Assembly (NCBI GenBank): GCA_019802505.1
Contig: JAFMOC010000420.1
Location: 542,001 to 606,000, forward strand
Direction: 5' to 3'
Origin: Corydoras sp. C115
Lineage: Eukaryota; Chordata; Actinopteri; Siluriformes; Callichthyidae
Length of the DNA stretch: 64,000 bases
The notes beneath the pieces are model-generated. The model saw only the letters and a list, made by a program, of their open reading frames with translations. It was not told the DNA's origin and did not search any database. Of this stretch, positions 33,270 to 43,830 are shown piece by piece. The position numbers and the translations under genes were made by a program. The first letter of the stretch is position 1, and the number at the start of each line of letters is the position of its first letter.

Positions 33270-33583
33270 TTTTGCCGCCACTGGGAAAATACTGGGCTGG
33301 GATTGGCTTATTTAAAACCTAGGGCAGTAATCTGCGATTGGCGTAGTCAGTTAAGGGGCGGGAACTAGACAATATATACGCAGGTAACCCTGGAGTGGGG
33401 TCTCTCTCACTCAGACCTGAAGGCGTACTTAGCACCTGAAAGCTGAATGGGCAGACCGCTGGCCAGCGTTACTTCCTGACGGTGTCCAGAAAGATTTCTC
33501 TTTGTTCTCAATTAACCAGTTGAGACAGCCATCCTGCATCGGCGTGTTCTTTTGCCTTTCCAAAAATCAAAAAGATCCTAACA

Positions 33584-33944
33584 GAGTCTATTGTGAAACC
33601 AAGGTCAGGTCGTGATGGATTGAGGGTTTATCTGGGATTATGAGAAGCTCTGTTTTTTCTGAATTTAATTTGAAATGATGGGCCTTCATCAGAAACAGAT
33701 ATGTTGGTGAGGCAGGCAGATATCCGATATCCACAAAAGACAAAAGAAGCTGAGTGTCATCAGGAAAGCAGTGGTAAGAGAAACCATGCTCAGTGATGTC
33801 ATGTATAGTGAGTAGAGGAGAGGGCCAAGTACAGAGCCCTGAGGCACACCAGTGCGTACTTGGTGAGAGTTAGAGATCTTCCCATTCCATAACACTTTGA
33901 AGGTTCTTCCTGTGAGATAGGATCGAAACCATTCAATTGACACA
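33584..33944 (-). pseudogene. LINE RT fragment, inverted
   Basis: The minus strand reads SIEWFRSYLTGRTFKVLWNG then RTGVPQGSVLGPLLYSLYMT, an RT middle fragment of the same L2-like family as the LINEs at 14340 and 33945. It lies head-to-head with the next plus-strand copy, joined at ~33944 where that copy's 5' sequence begins. Confidence 0.75.
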
Positions 33945-35840
33945 GACGCTCCTTTCCTCAGAAGAGAAGGTGTACTCTTGCACACCCTCCACCCTGCAGC
34001 GGGTGAATACAAGCAAGCTCTTCACTTTCTCTGCAGGACTACCAAGAAATCTGATCTCATTCCTGCTTTTGTGGCTCATGCTGGTCTTCAGGTTTTAGCC
34101 CTCACTGAGACGTGGATTCCGCGACACCAGCTGCCCTTTCAATTAATTTCCACTTCTCTCACTCTCTTCGTATCGGCGATTTCAACATTCACTTGACGAC
34201 CGTACGCCGTTGAGTTTCTTGATCTTATCACCAGCCTGGACCTCCATCCACTCTGCACCTCAGCTACCCAACAGGCTGACAACCAGCTTGACCTCATCAT
34301 GACACGCTCATGTTTCTCTTCGGACATACACATCACGCCGCTTCATGAATCAGACCATTTCTTCATACAGTTCTCTGTTTCTCTTACACCACCTCCCGTG
34401 ATCATCAGTAAAACATCTCAGGTACGTCATAATTTTAGCACTCTCTCTAACACACTCTTTGCTGACTTGGTTACAGATACCCTTCCTTGCATCAGTAACT
34501 TCTTAACACTTGACACTAACACTGCATCAAGTACATTCTGCGCCACCTTGGCTTCATGTCTTGACCGGGTCTGTCCAAAATCCACCAGGAAAACATACAG
34601 TTCTCCATCCAGTCCCTGGCTAACAGAGACGCTTCGGAAGCAACGCACTTCTCTTCGATCCGCCGAAAGAAAATGGCGTAAGTCTGGTCTGTTTTCAGAT
34701 TTAGAAACATACCAGTCCTCACACACCATTTTCTCGAAAGATGTAACTGCTGCTAAATCCTTGTTCTTCAAGTCCAAGGTAACATGCATCTCAGATGCCC
34801 ACACCTTATTCAGTACCTTCAACTCTCTACTAAATCCTCCCTCTCCCCCTCCCAACACCTCTCTGTCAGCTGATGTCTTTGCAACCTTTTTTACAGAAAA
34901 GATTGAGGGCATCAGCAAGCTCTTTCATACTCACCATTTCCACAACACTACATCTCACACATCCAGCCATCCAACCCTCTCCTCCTTCTCCCCTGTCGCA
35001 GAATCTGACATCTGCAAAATTCTTCTTGCCAGTAACTACTTGCCCCTTTGATTCCATCCCATTCCACCTTCTTCAATCCATAGCCTCCTCCATCACACCA
35101 GCACTCACACACATCATTAACTCCTCTCTCACGTCTGGTACTTTTCCAAATTGTTTCAAACAGGCCATAGTCAAACCTCTACTCAAAAAGCCAACGCTCA
35201 ACCCAAATTTGGTCGAGAGCTTCAGACCTGTATCACTTTTACAATTCCTGTCTAAAACACTTGAACGGGTGGTATCTACACAGGTCTCCAAGTTTCTTAA
35301 TCAGAATAATCTCCTTGATCTCAATCAGTCCGGTTTTAGGTGTGGTTACTAAATGGAGACAGCATTGCTCTCTGTGATTGACTATCTTAAATCTGCCAAA
35401 GCTAAATCTCAATCCTCTGTCCTCATTCTGCTAGACCTTTCTGCAGCTTTTGATACAGTAAATCATCAGATTCTACTGTCCACTCTATCTGAATTAGGCT
35501 TTTCTGATATGACACTTGAATGGTTTCAATCCTATCTCACAGGAAGAACCTTCAAAGTGTCATAGAATGGGGAGATCTCTAACTCTCACCAAGTACGCAC
35601 TGGTGTGCCTCAGGGATCTGTACTTGGTCCTCTCCTCTTCTCACTATAAATGACATCACTGAGCACAGTCATTCAGGCACATGGTTTCTCTTACTATTGC
35701 TATGCTGATGACACTCAACTTCATTTATATTTTACCCCTGACAACACCACGATCTCAAATAGGATATCTGCCTCTCTCACCGACATATCTGTTTGGGTGA
35801 AGGCCTGTCAATCTCAAATTAAATTTAGTACCACGAAGTA
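33945..35840 (+). mobile_element. L2/Maui-like LINE, deleted second copy
   Basis: Parallel to the LINE at 14340. It begins with the same leader (gacacagacgctcctttcct) and start of the endonuclease, but most of the endonuclease centre is deleted (joins at ~34177 into ...DFNIHL). The later endonuclease and linker (34299-35051), then RT (VKPLLKKPTLNPNLVES, LLDLSAAFDTVNHQILLSTL, GVPQGSVLGPLLFSL, CYADDTQLHL) follow with stops at several points. It ends near 35840 inside the RT, abutting a mariner fragment. It preserves the uninterrupted site of the TTAA insertion seen in the first copy. Confidence 0.8.
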
Positions 35841-35844
35841 CTGT

Positions 35845-36075
35845 ACCATCCACCATACTCCCTGGATTTAAGTCCTTGTGACTTTGTTTTTATTCCGAAG
35901 ATGAAAAGAACCACTTCGTGGCATTCGCTCCAGAACTGTTCCAGAGATTCGACAGGCAGTAGACTGTCAACCATCAACAGAACAGGCTCTGCTAACGGTA
36001 TACTACGCCTTCCACATCGCTGGCAATGGGCTCTACACAACGCTGGTGACTACTTTGAAGGACAGTAACACGTGC
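35845..36075 (+). pseudogene. Mariner transposase C-terminal remnant
   Basis: Across shifting frames the strand reads the mariner-type end: HTPW then LSPCDF-like, PKMKRTTSWHS/KEPLRGIRSRTVPE, and HRWQWALHNAGDYFEGQ. The catalytic core is missing and no terminal repeat was identified, although the following gcggttgtgaataaatagtt may be part of the element's 3' noncoding end. Confidence 0.6.
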
Positions 36076-36689
36076 AAACATGTAACTCTTTTGTAGCGGT
36101 TGTGAATAAATAGTTGCCACTATTTAAGTTCCAACCCTTGTGTGTGTGTGTATATATACATATGTATATAATTATACAAATAAAATAAAATTAAATGATA
36201 TAAACATTAACATACATGTATTCTGTATTTGTGAGTTCCCCTTGAATAAACCTGTGTTCCGCTATCTGTGTGTTCCCTGGCTCCTTCTGGCACATTTGAG
36301 CACTTTAGTGTTCATTACTGTATGTATTTATTAAGTGCTACAAAGCCTTCGCTCCTATCTCACTTTTAAATAATTTTGTTAACTTTTTACTCATTTAAAC
36401 AATTTTATAAAAGAGGAATTTAAGTAAAATTTTAGTTTTTATGCTATATTCAACAAAGCGCAGCATGACACAAATAATTCTACTAAGACATCAAAGATCA
36501 ACATTTGAGCCACTTAATCTTCCCATGGGTTATACTGATTTTGCTAAATCCTTAGCAGGTTGTACCATAGACATCTCTTTTCAAACATAGTCAAAATTTA
36601 GGTTTAATGTTTACATTAAAATGTTGTGGTCTAATGTGGTAACAAATTGAATTTTAGGGATAAACTATTTTGCTTTAGTTCAGTTCAGT

Positions 36690-37380
36690 TGCAGATGAAT
36701 GATTGCAAGGTCTGTGCCAACCTGGAATGGCATGTGCCCACTACCATTGGTGATGTACAGCTTTTTCTCAGATTTGCTAACTTTTACCAGAGTTTAACTC
36801 TCCCATTCTGCCCCCCAATGTTTTATCCACATGTTAGCATGGGATTTGTAGAGTTTGATTCAGAGATTTGCCGTAGTTTGTGCAACACTCTCATGCCGCC
36901 CTGTTTCCCAGTCAATTCAGTTGGCTCATTACGTGGGCACACACGTCGGTATGTATGGGTCATTTTGACGAGACGGTGAGATTATCTATAGAAAGCTTAT
37001 CTGTGCGAGTCGTTAACTAGTGATGTGCATAATTTGTCAAATAAGTAAAACGCCCAACTCGTACCTTTGTGAAGTGCGACCATGAGCATGCTGGCACAGG
37101 TGATCAGTTTTATTGCGGACCTCCCCATATCCGGGGGATATAAACTATTGTTTTTTCACATGCCCTGAAATGCGTACCACTCAATGGTCTGCCATCTGCA
37201 TTTCAGACCACAGAACTGTTGTTCTAACAAATTTTTACTCAGTTTGGTATCCCCGAGGACATATTTTTGGATTGATAAATTCTTTTGCATTTGATTTGAA
37301 ATCAGTTCTTACTCTCTCTCTCGCAGTCATATCAAATTATCATGGTTGCACCGTGCCCACCTGTTCTACACAACCGTGAT
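36690..37380 (+). pseudogene. Decayed Gypsy pol fragment
   Basis: 36716-36800 reads LEWHVPTTIGDVQLFLRFAN then FYQ, matching the RT thumb motif (W.PTT...LQ.FLGFANFYR) of Gypsy elements. Around 37230-37275 is FTQFGIPEDIFLD in another frame, the integrase motif before the second catalytic Asp. All else is too decayed to read. Nothing recognised in 36180-36690 apart from AT-rich sequence. Confidence 0.55.
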
Positions 37381-37465
37381 TCTGATGTAACAGAAACAAG
37401 ATCTTTTGTAACATATTACATTTTGTAACATATAGTACATAATATGTCCTGTTATACAATGAGCT

Positions 37466-38585
37466 TGTTATGGTTGGTCATGGAGGGGCGGTGCCTCCAG
37501 GGGTAGCCCCGCCCCTCATTTAGCACATTATGTTTGCCATTATGTTTGCCTTGTCTCTGTGCACATTACCTATGCCTTGTCTCTGTCCTCGTATAGTGTA
37601 TGCCTAGTTATGTTCACGTGTTGTGTTTGTGTCATGTATACGTTGTCAGTGTTATCTGTTTGTATTCTTAGTTTTGTTTAGTTATGTTTGCGTGTTGTGT
37701 TTAGTGTCATGTATGCCTTGTCAGTGTCATGTGTGTATTCTTAGTTTTACTTAGTTATGTTCATGTGTCGTGTTTAATATCCTGTGTGCTTAGTTATGCC
37801 CCGTCCGTGTCGCTGGTGTGTGTGTGGTGTTCTCAGTCATGTTATGTTATGGTCCCGTTTTGCGTATTGTCTGGATTTATGTTCCCGTGTTTCATTTTGA
37901 TTATGGTCATGTTGTGCTTAGAGTATTGTTAGTGTCATGTGTTGCATTTAGAGTATTGTTATTGTCATGATGTGTTATGTGTAAGTCTTAGTTATGCTTG
38001 GTTATGGTCACGTGTTTAGTTCTGTCATGTCATGTTTTGTTATTGTCACATGGTCACGGTTTGTTTTGGTCACATGGTGTGGGTTGGTCTCTATGTTCAC
38101 GCCCCTGTAATTATGCACACCTGGGTTCCTGATCACTGTTCCTTATTTAAGCAGCTCACTCCCGTCACTCCTGGCTAGTTGGTCTTGGTTTGTGCACCTA
38201 CCCTAGTCACGCCTTGTTCTTTGTCTCGCCCTGTTCTTAGTATTGCCATGCTCCCTATCTCGCCCTGGTCTCGTCTCGTCCTGTCTTGATTGCACCTCGT
38301 CTCCGTTTTGTCAAAGTGTTCACGTTCTGTTCCAGTTGTACGTCCCGCCTTGGTTCACCGGACATTCAGCCACACTCCACCCTGTTCGCGCTGCGGTTTG
38401 GAACACGGCCCTGCTGACGTCGGACGCCGTGACGTCAGGCCCCACCTCCGCAGCCGCCTGTGTATTGTTACGTTTACCTGTCTGTGGCTGAATAAACTGT
38501 TATACGTCTAATCCCCGCCCCGACCTTGTCGTTCCGAGTAGCGGATCCACCCACGTTTCACGGTTTGCCGTAGGAAACCGTAACA
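37466..38585 (+). repeat. Solo LTR with perfect target duplication
   Basis: Starts TGTTATGGTTGG and ends CCGTAACA, flanked by GAGCT at 37461-37465 and 38586-38590. A TTATTTAAG TATA-like box at ~38143 and AATAAA at ~38490 set the plus orientation. 37600-38060 contains degenerate repeats of tagttatgttcacgtgt/gtgtcatgt, which explain why it is longer than the related copy at 55421-56284. No internal retroelement sequence, hence solo. Confidence 0.9.
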
Positions 38586-38698
38586 GAGCTTGTTTCGGCC
38601 AAGCTTAAGCTGTTACATATATAGTATTGTATTATACTGGTATACCCTATGACTGCAAATTACTGAGTTCTTGTGGCTGCAAAACAAGATAAGATCAT

Positions 38699-38929
38699 TG
38701 TCAGGCTTGGGAGTGCTAGGCCACTCCCCCCTGGTTTCTTTATTCGGGATTTGGCTGTTCGGGGTTCCCGTAGGTAGGGCCCATCCCCGAGAGCTGGGAT
38801 TGGGTCCTACCTAGTCACATGCTGATTACACTTAAGGAGCGCATGCTCCCTGAGTCAGCAGGCCAGCATTACTGTTGTCACTCTTGCTTAGTGTGAGCCT
38901 TTGGACAGACTGCACGCCCCTTTGTGACA
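38699..38929. repeat. Small solo LTR with perfect target duplication
   Basis: A 231-base unit starting TGTCAGGCTTGG and ending TTTGTGACA, with ATCAT at 38694-38698 and 38930-38934. It is partly related to the LTR of element D (shared ggattgggtcctac). Orientation relative to transcription not determined. Confidence 0.75.
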
Positions 38930-38934
38930 ATCAT

Positions 38935-39530
38935 CTTATCTGGCCACTATCATGGCTGTATATGTTTTTTTGTTGTCGTCCTCCCTAAAATGGCAAAGTG
39001 CATTAGGGCCAGACATCTCAATTTTGGTTTGTTTGTTTGTTCTAATGCTACTTCAAACACTTAAACCCTGCTGCCATGTTCTATTTAGAAAGACAGAATG
39101 TGTCTTTTTTCTGGATGTTTTGTCATGAACTTCATCATTATAACTGAGGCTTGAAGGTCTTGAGATTTTTGCAATTTCTCTTTGGGGTCAACTTTGGGGA
39201 AATTTGCTGTCTTATGTTTTTTATTTGTAAAATGTTATATAAAATTATGAAATTTATGAAAAACAGTAAAATTCATAGAAGGTATACCTTTTTTCCAATG
39301 ACAGTAGAAGTTTTAAGGTGCAGAGGATTTATTTAAACTCTATAATTATGTACTCTGACATGATGTAACTGAATATCACCAGTAATCAAAAACCTACAAG
39401 GATGAGAACCCTTAGGGAGTAATTCAAAGGTGAATTACAATAATGAAAATTTTAAATTTTAATCTTAAAATAAAACTTTAATTTAAGAATGTAATACTCT
39501 TTGGGATTTGAATGTTCTAGTCCCATATGT
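38935..39530. other. Spacer, nothing recognised
   Basis: AT-rich sequence without a recognisable gene or repeat. Confidence 0.6.
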
Positions 39531-39533
39531 GGT

Positions 39534-39908
39534 ATCCATCCATCCATCCATCCATCCATCCATTATCGTCCACTTTATCCTCTTTTAGGGTCGTGGGGTG
39601 GGTGGGGGTGGGGGGGGGGTTCCCCATGCCCATCCAGGGGAGAACGTCGTTGGGCAGATACACCCAGGAAAGGGCACCAATCTATCGCTGGGCACACACT
39701 CACTCATGCAAACACACTCTATATGGGGCAATTTGGAGAACTCAATTGACTTTATCCAGGTTTTTAGACTGTGTGAGGAAACCGGAGAACCCGGAGGAAA
39801 CCCACAAGGACACAGGGAGAACATGGAAACTCCACCCAAATTGGGATTCGAACAGGGAATCCCTAGCGCTGAGAGGCGAACGTGCTAACCACTAAACCAC
39901 CATGCCGC
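39534..39908 (-). repeat. tRNA-derived SINE, full length, reverse
   Basis: Begins with an ATCC run, then the reverse of the tail and body (cccatccaggggagaacgtc, aacccggaggaaaccca-type), and ends with gctaaccactaaaccaccat, the reverse of the tRNA-like head. Confidence 0.85.
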
Positions 39909-40030
39909 ATATGTGGCATATATTATTGAATTCTGAGATACAATATGTTGCAATACGTTCACTTCCTGTACTACACTAAAACTTCAGCATTATAATCGAG
40001 AGTCCTTATGAGACAAACATGTGTTCAGAC

Positions 40031-40504
40031 TTGGCTCAACTACACAAACTGGAAAATTATTTTTACTCATTCTTTGTTTAGCATTAGGTACTTGCTTGAC
40101 ATGAGTAAATCAATTCGTTAAAACAGATGTATCTAGATATTGATATGAATACAAACTTATTTTACTATTTAACTAAATTATTTTTTTTCTCTTTACAACA
40201 GATTGTTTTGCAGATTCAATCCATCCAACAGACATGAATTTGGTCAAGTATGAAACAGATATTGCAACTCTAAAATGCTCATATGATTCCAGAAGCCATA
40301 ACATCCTGCTTTATCGGTTTAAACAAAATCTAAAGGATGCACCCAAATTTTTATCATATAAAGGTGCAAAGTCTGCATCCACCTTGGAACAAAAAGCCAA
40401 AACTCAATTAGCTGCAAAAACGACTGATACAACTAATGAAATTACTATCCATGGTGTAAAGCTTACAGATTCTGGTCTTTATCTCTGTGCTTTGAGGGTA
40501 GTAG
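40031..40504 (+). pseudogene. TCR V segment pseudogene (V4)
   Basis: Belongs to the V1-V3 subfamily. The V exon at 40202-40504 is open (DMNLVKYETDIATLKCSYDS... DSGLYLCALRVVAQ). However, the position of the leader ATG reads TTG (40031-40033), and the leader has a small deletion that shifts its frame. The core Trp codon is CGG (Arg) at 40315-40317, so the domain would lose its central tryptophan. First and second Cys are kept (40276-40278, 40486-40488). The recombination signal nonamer is gone. Any one of the first two lesions would likely prevent a working receptor. Confidence 0.85.
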
Positions 40505-40511
40505 CCCAGTG
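40505..40511 (+). other. V4 recombination heptamer, nonamer missing
   Basis: CCCAGTG at 40505-40511. The expected nonamer position reads GTACATGTG. The sequence after ATATAAAG jumps straight to the AACACATACACAAG that lies ~90-130 bases further downstream in V1 and V2, so a deletion removed the nonamer. Confidence 0.75.
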
Positions 40512-40543
40512 ATATAAAGAAACACATACACAAGTACATGTGC

Positions 40544-40579
<36 letters not shown>

Positions 40580-40720
40580 TTACATTTACCGCTTGGTTTC
40601 CTGAAAGTTTTAAATCATGAGGATAACAGCCCCCCTTGTTTGTCTAACCCTTGGGTGGTCATCAGGCAATTATTGATGTGAATAACGACCCATAGCCCCC
40701 CCCCCACACACACACACAAC
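40544..40720. repeat. (CA)n and C-rich simple repeats
   Basis: A (CA)n run at 40548-40578, then a C-rich/CA run at 40697-40720. Confidence 0.85.
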
Positions 40721-40789
40721 CAACATCAGCAACGTATACACAGACACATAAACACAAATGTATATACACACACACATACATACATAAAT

Positions 40790-42515
40790 GTCACGGGTGC
40801 CATCCTCACCTGGGATTTGTGTTTACCGTGTTTCCTTGGCTTGTTTCCAGACTCATTTTTTTAATTACTCAGCTTTCCTGTTTCATTAGTTAATTAAATA
40901 ATCATGTTTTCAGTTCAGCCTTATTTATCCAGCAGCTCGAGCCATGAGGCTCGGCCAGCAAAGGTAGTCTGTTCATTTTACATTTGCTCTGTGCCGTGTG
41001 CTACTTGTTTTTATGTGTGTCCCTAGCATATACTTGGGGGGGGACACCTATACACCTTATCATATACATTGCAGGATCAACCAGGATCATGGAGGAGGCT
41101 GATGGATTGGTTTTGGGAGGTGTAGCGGCCCGTGTGATGGCGTGTGAACCCCCTTGAAAGAGGTGACTGTTGCTTTCCAGTCTGTTAGTGGGAGTGATAC
41201 CCATTTCAGAGACACCACCTGCAGAGCTGGAAGGCATGTCCTTTCTCTCCTTCACCTCCTCCTGAGCTTCCTGCACACAAAACGCAACAGCCAATATCCC
41301 AGCACACAGAAGGGACAAAACATCACTAATCACACAATCTGAAACATGAGGTGGGTGACTACAGTAGGAAGAAAACAACAAGGGGAGATCCTTGAAGAAG
41401 AAAAGAGATCCTTTTTCTTTCCTATATTGCTTGAAACCTGTGGTCTGCTTAATAATGTGGAACGTTCTTCTTAAGTAGTTCTTCTTTATGTGGTGCTACG
41501 GACTAGCTGGAACAATTTAGTATTTAGAATTAATAATGTCACACGACTACGCCTTCCAGTTTATCTGGAAAATTTATAAAAGAAAAGGCACACAGGTAAA
41601 TTTTATTGACACCAGACCCAGGTTCCAGTTCAGTGGTCTTTATTATACAAAAAAATATTTAGCATCACATTTTTAACAGCATTAATTTTCTATAATAATA
41701 AAACCCTATAAAATACTCAGACACACACACATAAACAACTTTGAGCAACTGAATGATATCTATTAAATGAAAGGTGGGACAAACCCGCAGCACAATATGA
41801 CAAGTATAATAACAAATTGAAACCACAACAAACTAAAACCCGAAACAAAACAAAAGTGTCAATGCGCCAGTGCCAGAGATCGGATGAATGGACCACCATA
41901 GACGGACCTCTTTAAATCCACAGAGCGTGCACTGCTGGCCCTTTAACCAGGTGCCAGCGATAAACAGTGAGATTCTTCATTAATAAATGTATCTGTAGTT
42001 TAAAAACCACCTGTATAATACAACCTGGCACACAGACTGAAGCCGTCACAGTGCCGGAAAAATCTAGAACACACAGCACGCACTATGTAGCAGGACACAC
42101 TATAGAGTGCCACAAACAATTGAAGACGATGCCAATATGAACAGGGCTCCAAATCACAAAACAGCACTGTCGCTAGCAGACAAGTGGCCACCCAGGACCA
42201 GATGCAGGTGCGATCAAAGAGAGAACAAACAAGGGAAAGGGACGGCACAATTATAGGCTTAGTGAATTACAGTATATTCACTTAGCGCTGAAGAGCAACA
42301 GGTGAGCTCACCACCAGCTACCCCCCAAAGTAAGAGCTCATCCTGCTACATCAACCTCAATTGGGCTGATGTGGCAAACCAATTATCACAGGTGTCTGAG
42401 ATTGATTGAAGTTAATGAAAGAGCCCTAAAACACAATACCATTCACAAGTTAATTGTGAAACAAACATAAACCTTAATAATAAATTTAATCCAATTTGCA
42501 TAATAATTGGGAACA
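40790..42515. other. Non-coding stretch, unidentified repeats likely
   Basis: No gene recognised. 40795-40990 (gtcacgggtgccatcctcac... gccatgaggctcgg) and 41590-42420 have the look of LTR or non-autonomous element sequence, but no paired ends or target duplications were found. Confidence 0.3.
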
Positions 42516-42534
42516 CGGGCGGCACGTTGGCTTA

Positions 42535-43206
42535 AGGCTCATTTATGCTCAACGTTAAATACGGAGACGGATACGGACGGAGCCTTTTGTCCGTACTCTG
42601 CGTTCATTTCGTACGTAATTTGCACGTTTTCTGAAAGCTTGCGGATGCGGACAGGACGGAGCAATACCACTGGAAACCGTGGGGGCAGTGCATGATGCGA
42701 CCACTTCCATATGTACACGAAGAAGAAGAAAAACATGGTGGAACTTTTTGAAGACCGGTTATACGAGTGTGTGCGCAATTTTAATCATTTATATGATGTT
42801 ACTTCGCCGGGGCACAGGGACAAACAGTTGTTACAAAGCAAAGCAAGTTATCGAATGCCCTGGCAGACATCCGAAAGTATTGGAAATGACGTTCGTCATC
42901 AATTTCCCTCATTGGGCGGACTAGTGAATAAAATTCTCCATCCAAATGTCGCGACCTGTTCAGTGGCCTCACAGAACACCGCCGTCTAGAACGCTGCCTG
43001 TTTTGTCGTTTTTGCAGTTTGTACAAAATCAAAATTTCCTCCGTCCTCGTCATGTTTGATTTTTACTCTAAACTGCCCTCTAATGGGTGTAGTGTTCAAC
43101 AACCATATCAACGGAGCTGACGCAAGGAAGTATGTGGGCAGTAACTGTTATAACGCATGAAACACACGCACACATTTTCGTACGCAGAGGGAGTATAAAT
43201 GAGGCT
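42535..43206 (-). mobile_element. PIF/Harbinger deletion derivative
   Basis: A 672-base insertion with 16-base terminal inverted repeats (AGGCTCATTTATGCTC at 42535-42550; GAGTATAAATGAGGCT at 43191-43206) and a 3-base target duplication TTA (42532-42534 and 43207-43209), the size and type used by PIF/Harbinger. It carries only the N-terminal part of a Harbinger nuclease on the minus strand. Confidence 0.9.
42799..43053 (-). pseudogene. Harbinger transposase N-terminal fragment
   Basis: 84 codons on the minus strand. A basic QKRQNRQRSRRRCSVRPLNR precedes GEFYSLVRPMREIDDERHFQ and YFRMSARAFDNLL. This is the N-terminal helical segment (RPLNxxR...GxFxxLxxxLR...F..YFRMS...FDxLL) of HARBI1-like nucleases. 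The DDE catalytic domain is deleted. Confidence 0.7.
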
Positions 43207-43830
43207 TTAGTGGTTAGCACGTTCGCCTCTCAGCACTAGGGATTCCCAGTTCGAATCCCCATCTGGGTGTAGTTTCCATGTTCTCCCTGTGTCTGCGTGG
43301 GTTTCCTCCGGGTTCTCCGGTTTCCTCCCACAGTCCAAAAACATGGATCAAGTCAATTGAGTTCTCCAAATTGCCCCATATAAAGTGTGTATGCGTGCAT
43401 GTCTGTGTGAGTGAGTGTGTGCCCAGTGATAGATTGGCACCCTGTCCTGGGTGTATCTGCCCAGCGCCCTAAACGTTCTCCCCTGGATGGGCATGGGGAA
43501 CCCCACCGCGACCCTAATAAATAGGATAAAGCGGAAGATATTGAATGAATGAATGAATGAACATGGAACACAGTGTAAGAAGCCGTAATAAATGAATTTG
43601 GAACACAGTGTAAGAAGCTGTAATGTGGTTGTATATAAATTCTGGGAACTAGGTGTGCATGCAAGTCAGAACTAAAGCATTAAAAGTGCTCAAAATCAAG
43701 AAGCAAATAAATGCACGCATGACAAAACCACCACAATGCATATGGATACAAAAATGGAAACACACAAAATGCAGTACAAAATGACAGTTTAGATTAAGCT
43801 AAAATGGAATTAATCCAAGAACTCACATAG

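Larger units (their letters stand above)
30907..33583 (+). mobile_element. Endogenous retrovirus remnant (3' part)
   Basis: Order: integrase C-terminal end (30935-31221), an env reading region with many breaks (31160-33269), and a probable 3' LTR (about 33240-33583, with a TATATA box near 33372 and a terminal ACA). The rest of pol, gag and the 5' LTR are absent; the left border coincides with the edge of element D. Old, defective proviral copy. Confidence 0.65.
42516..43560 (+). repeat. SINE split by a Harbinger insertion
   Basis: The head (cgggcggcacgttggctta, 42516-42534) and the remainder (gtggttagcacgttcgcctc onward, 43210-43560) together make a full SINE of the 1988 type. They are separated exactly at a TTA within the A-box region. 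The tail ends in TGAA repeats at ~43560. Confidence 0.9.

Noticed and set aside
33584..35840. Twin-priming 5' inversion of a single LINE
   Set aside because: The inverted piece is RT (3' part) and the plus piece starts at the 5' leader, the reverse of what twin priming gives; two copies joined head-to-head fit better.
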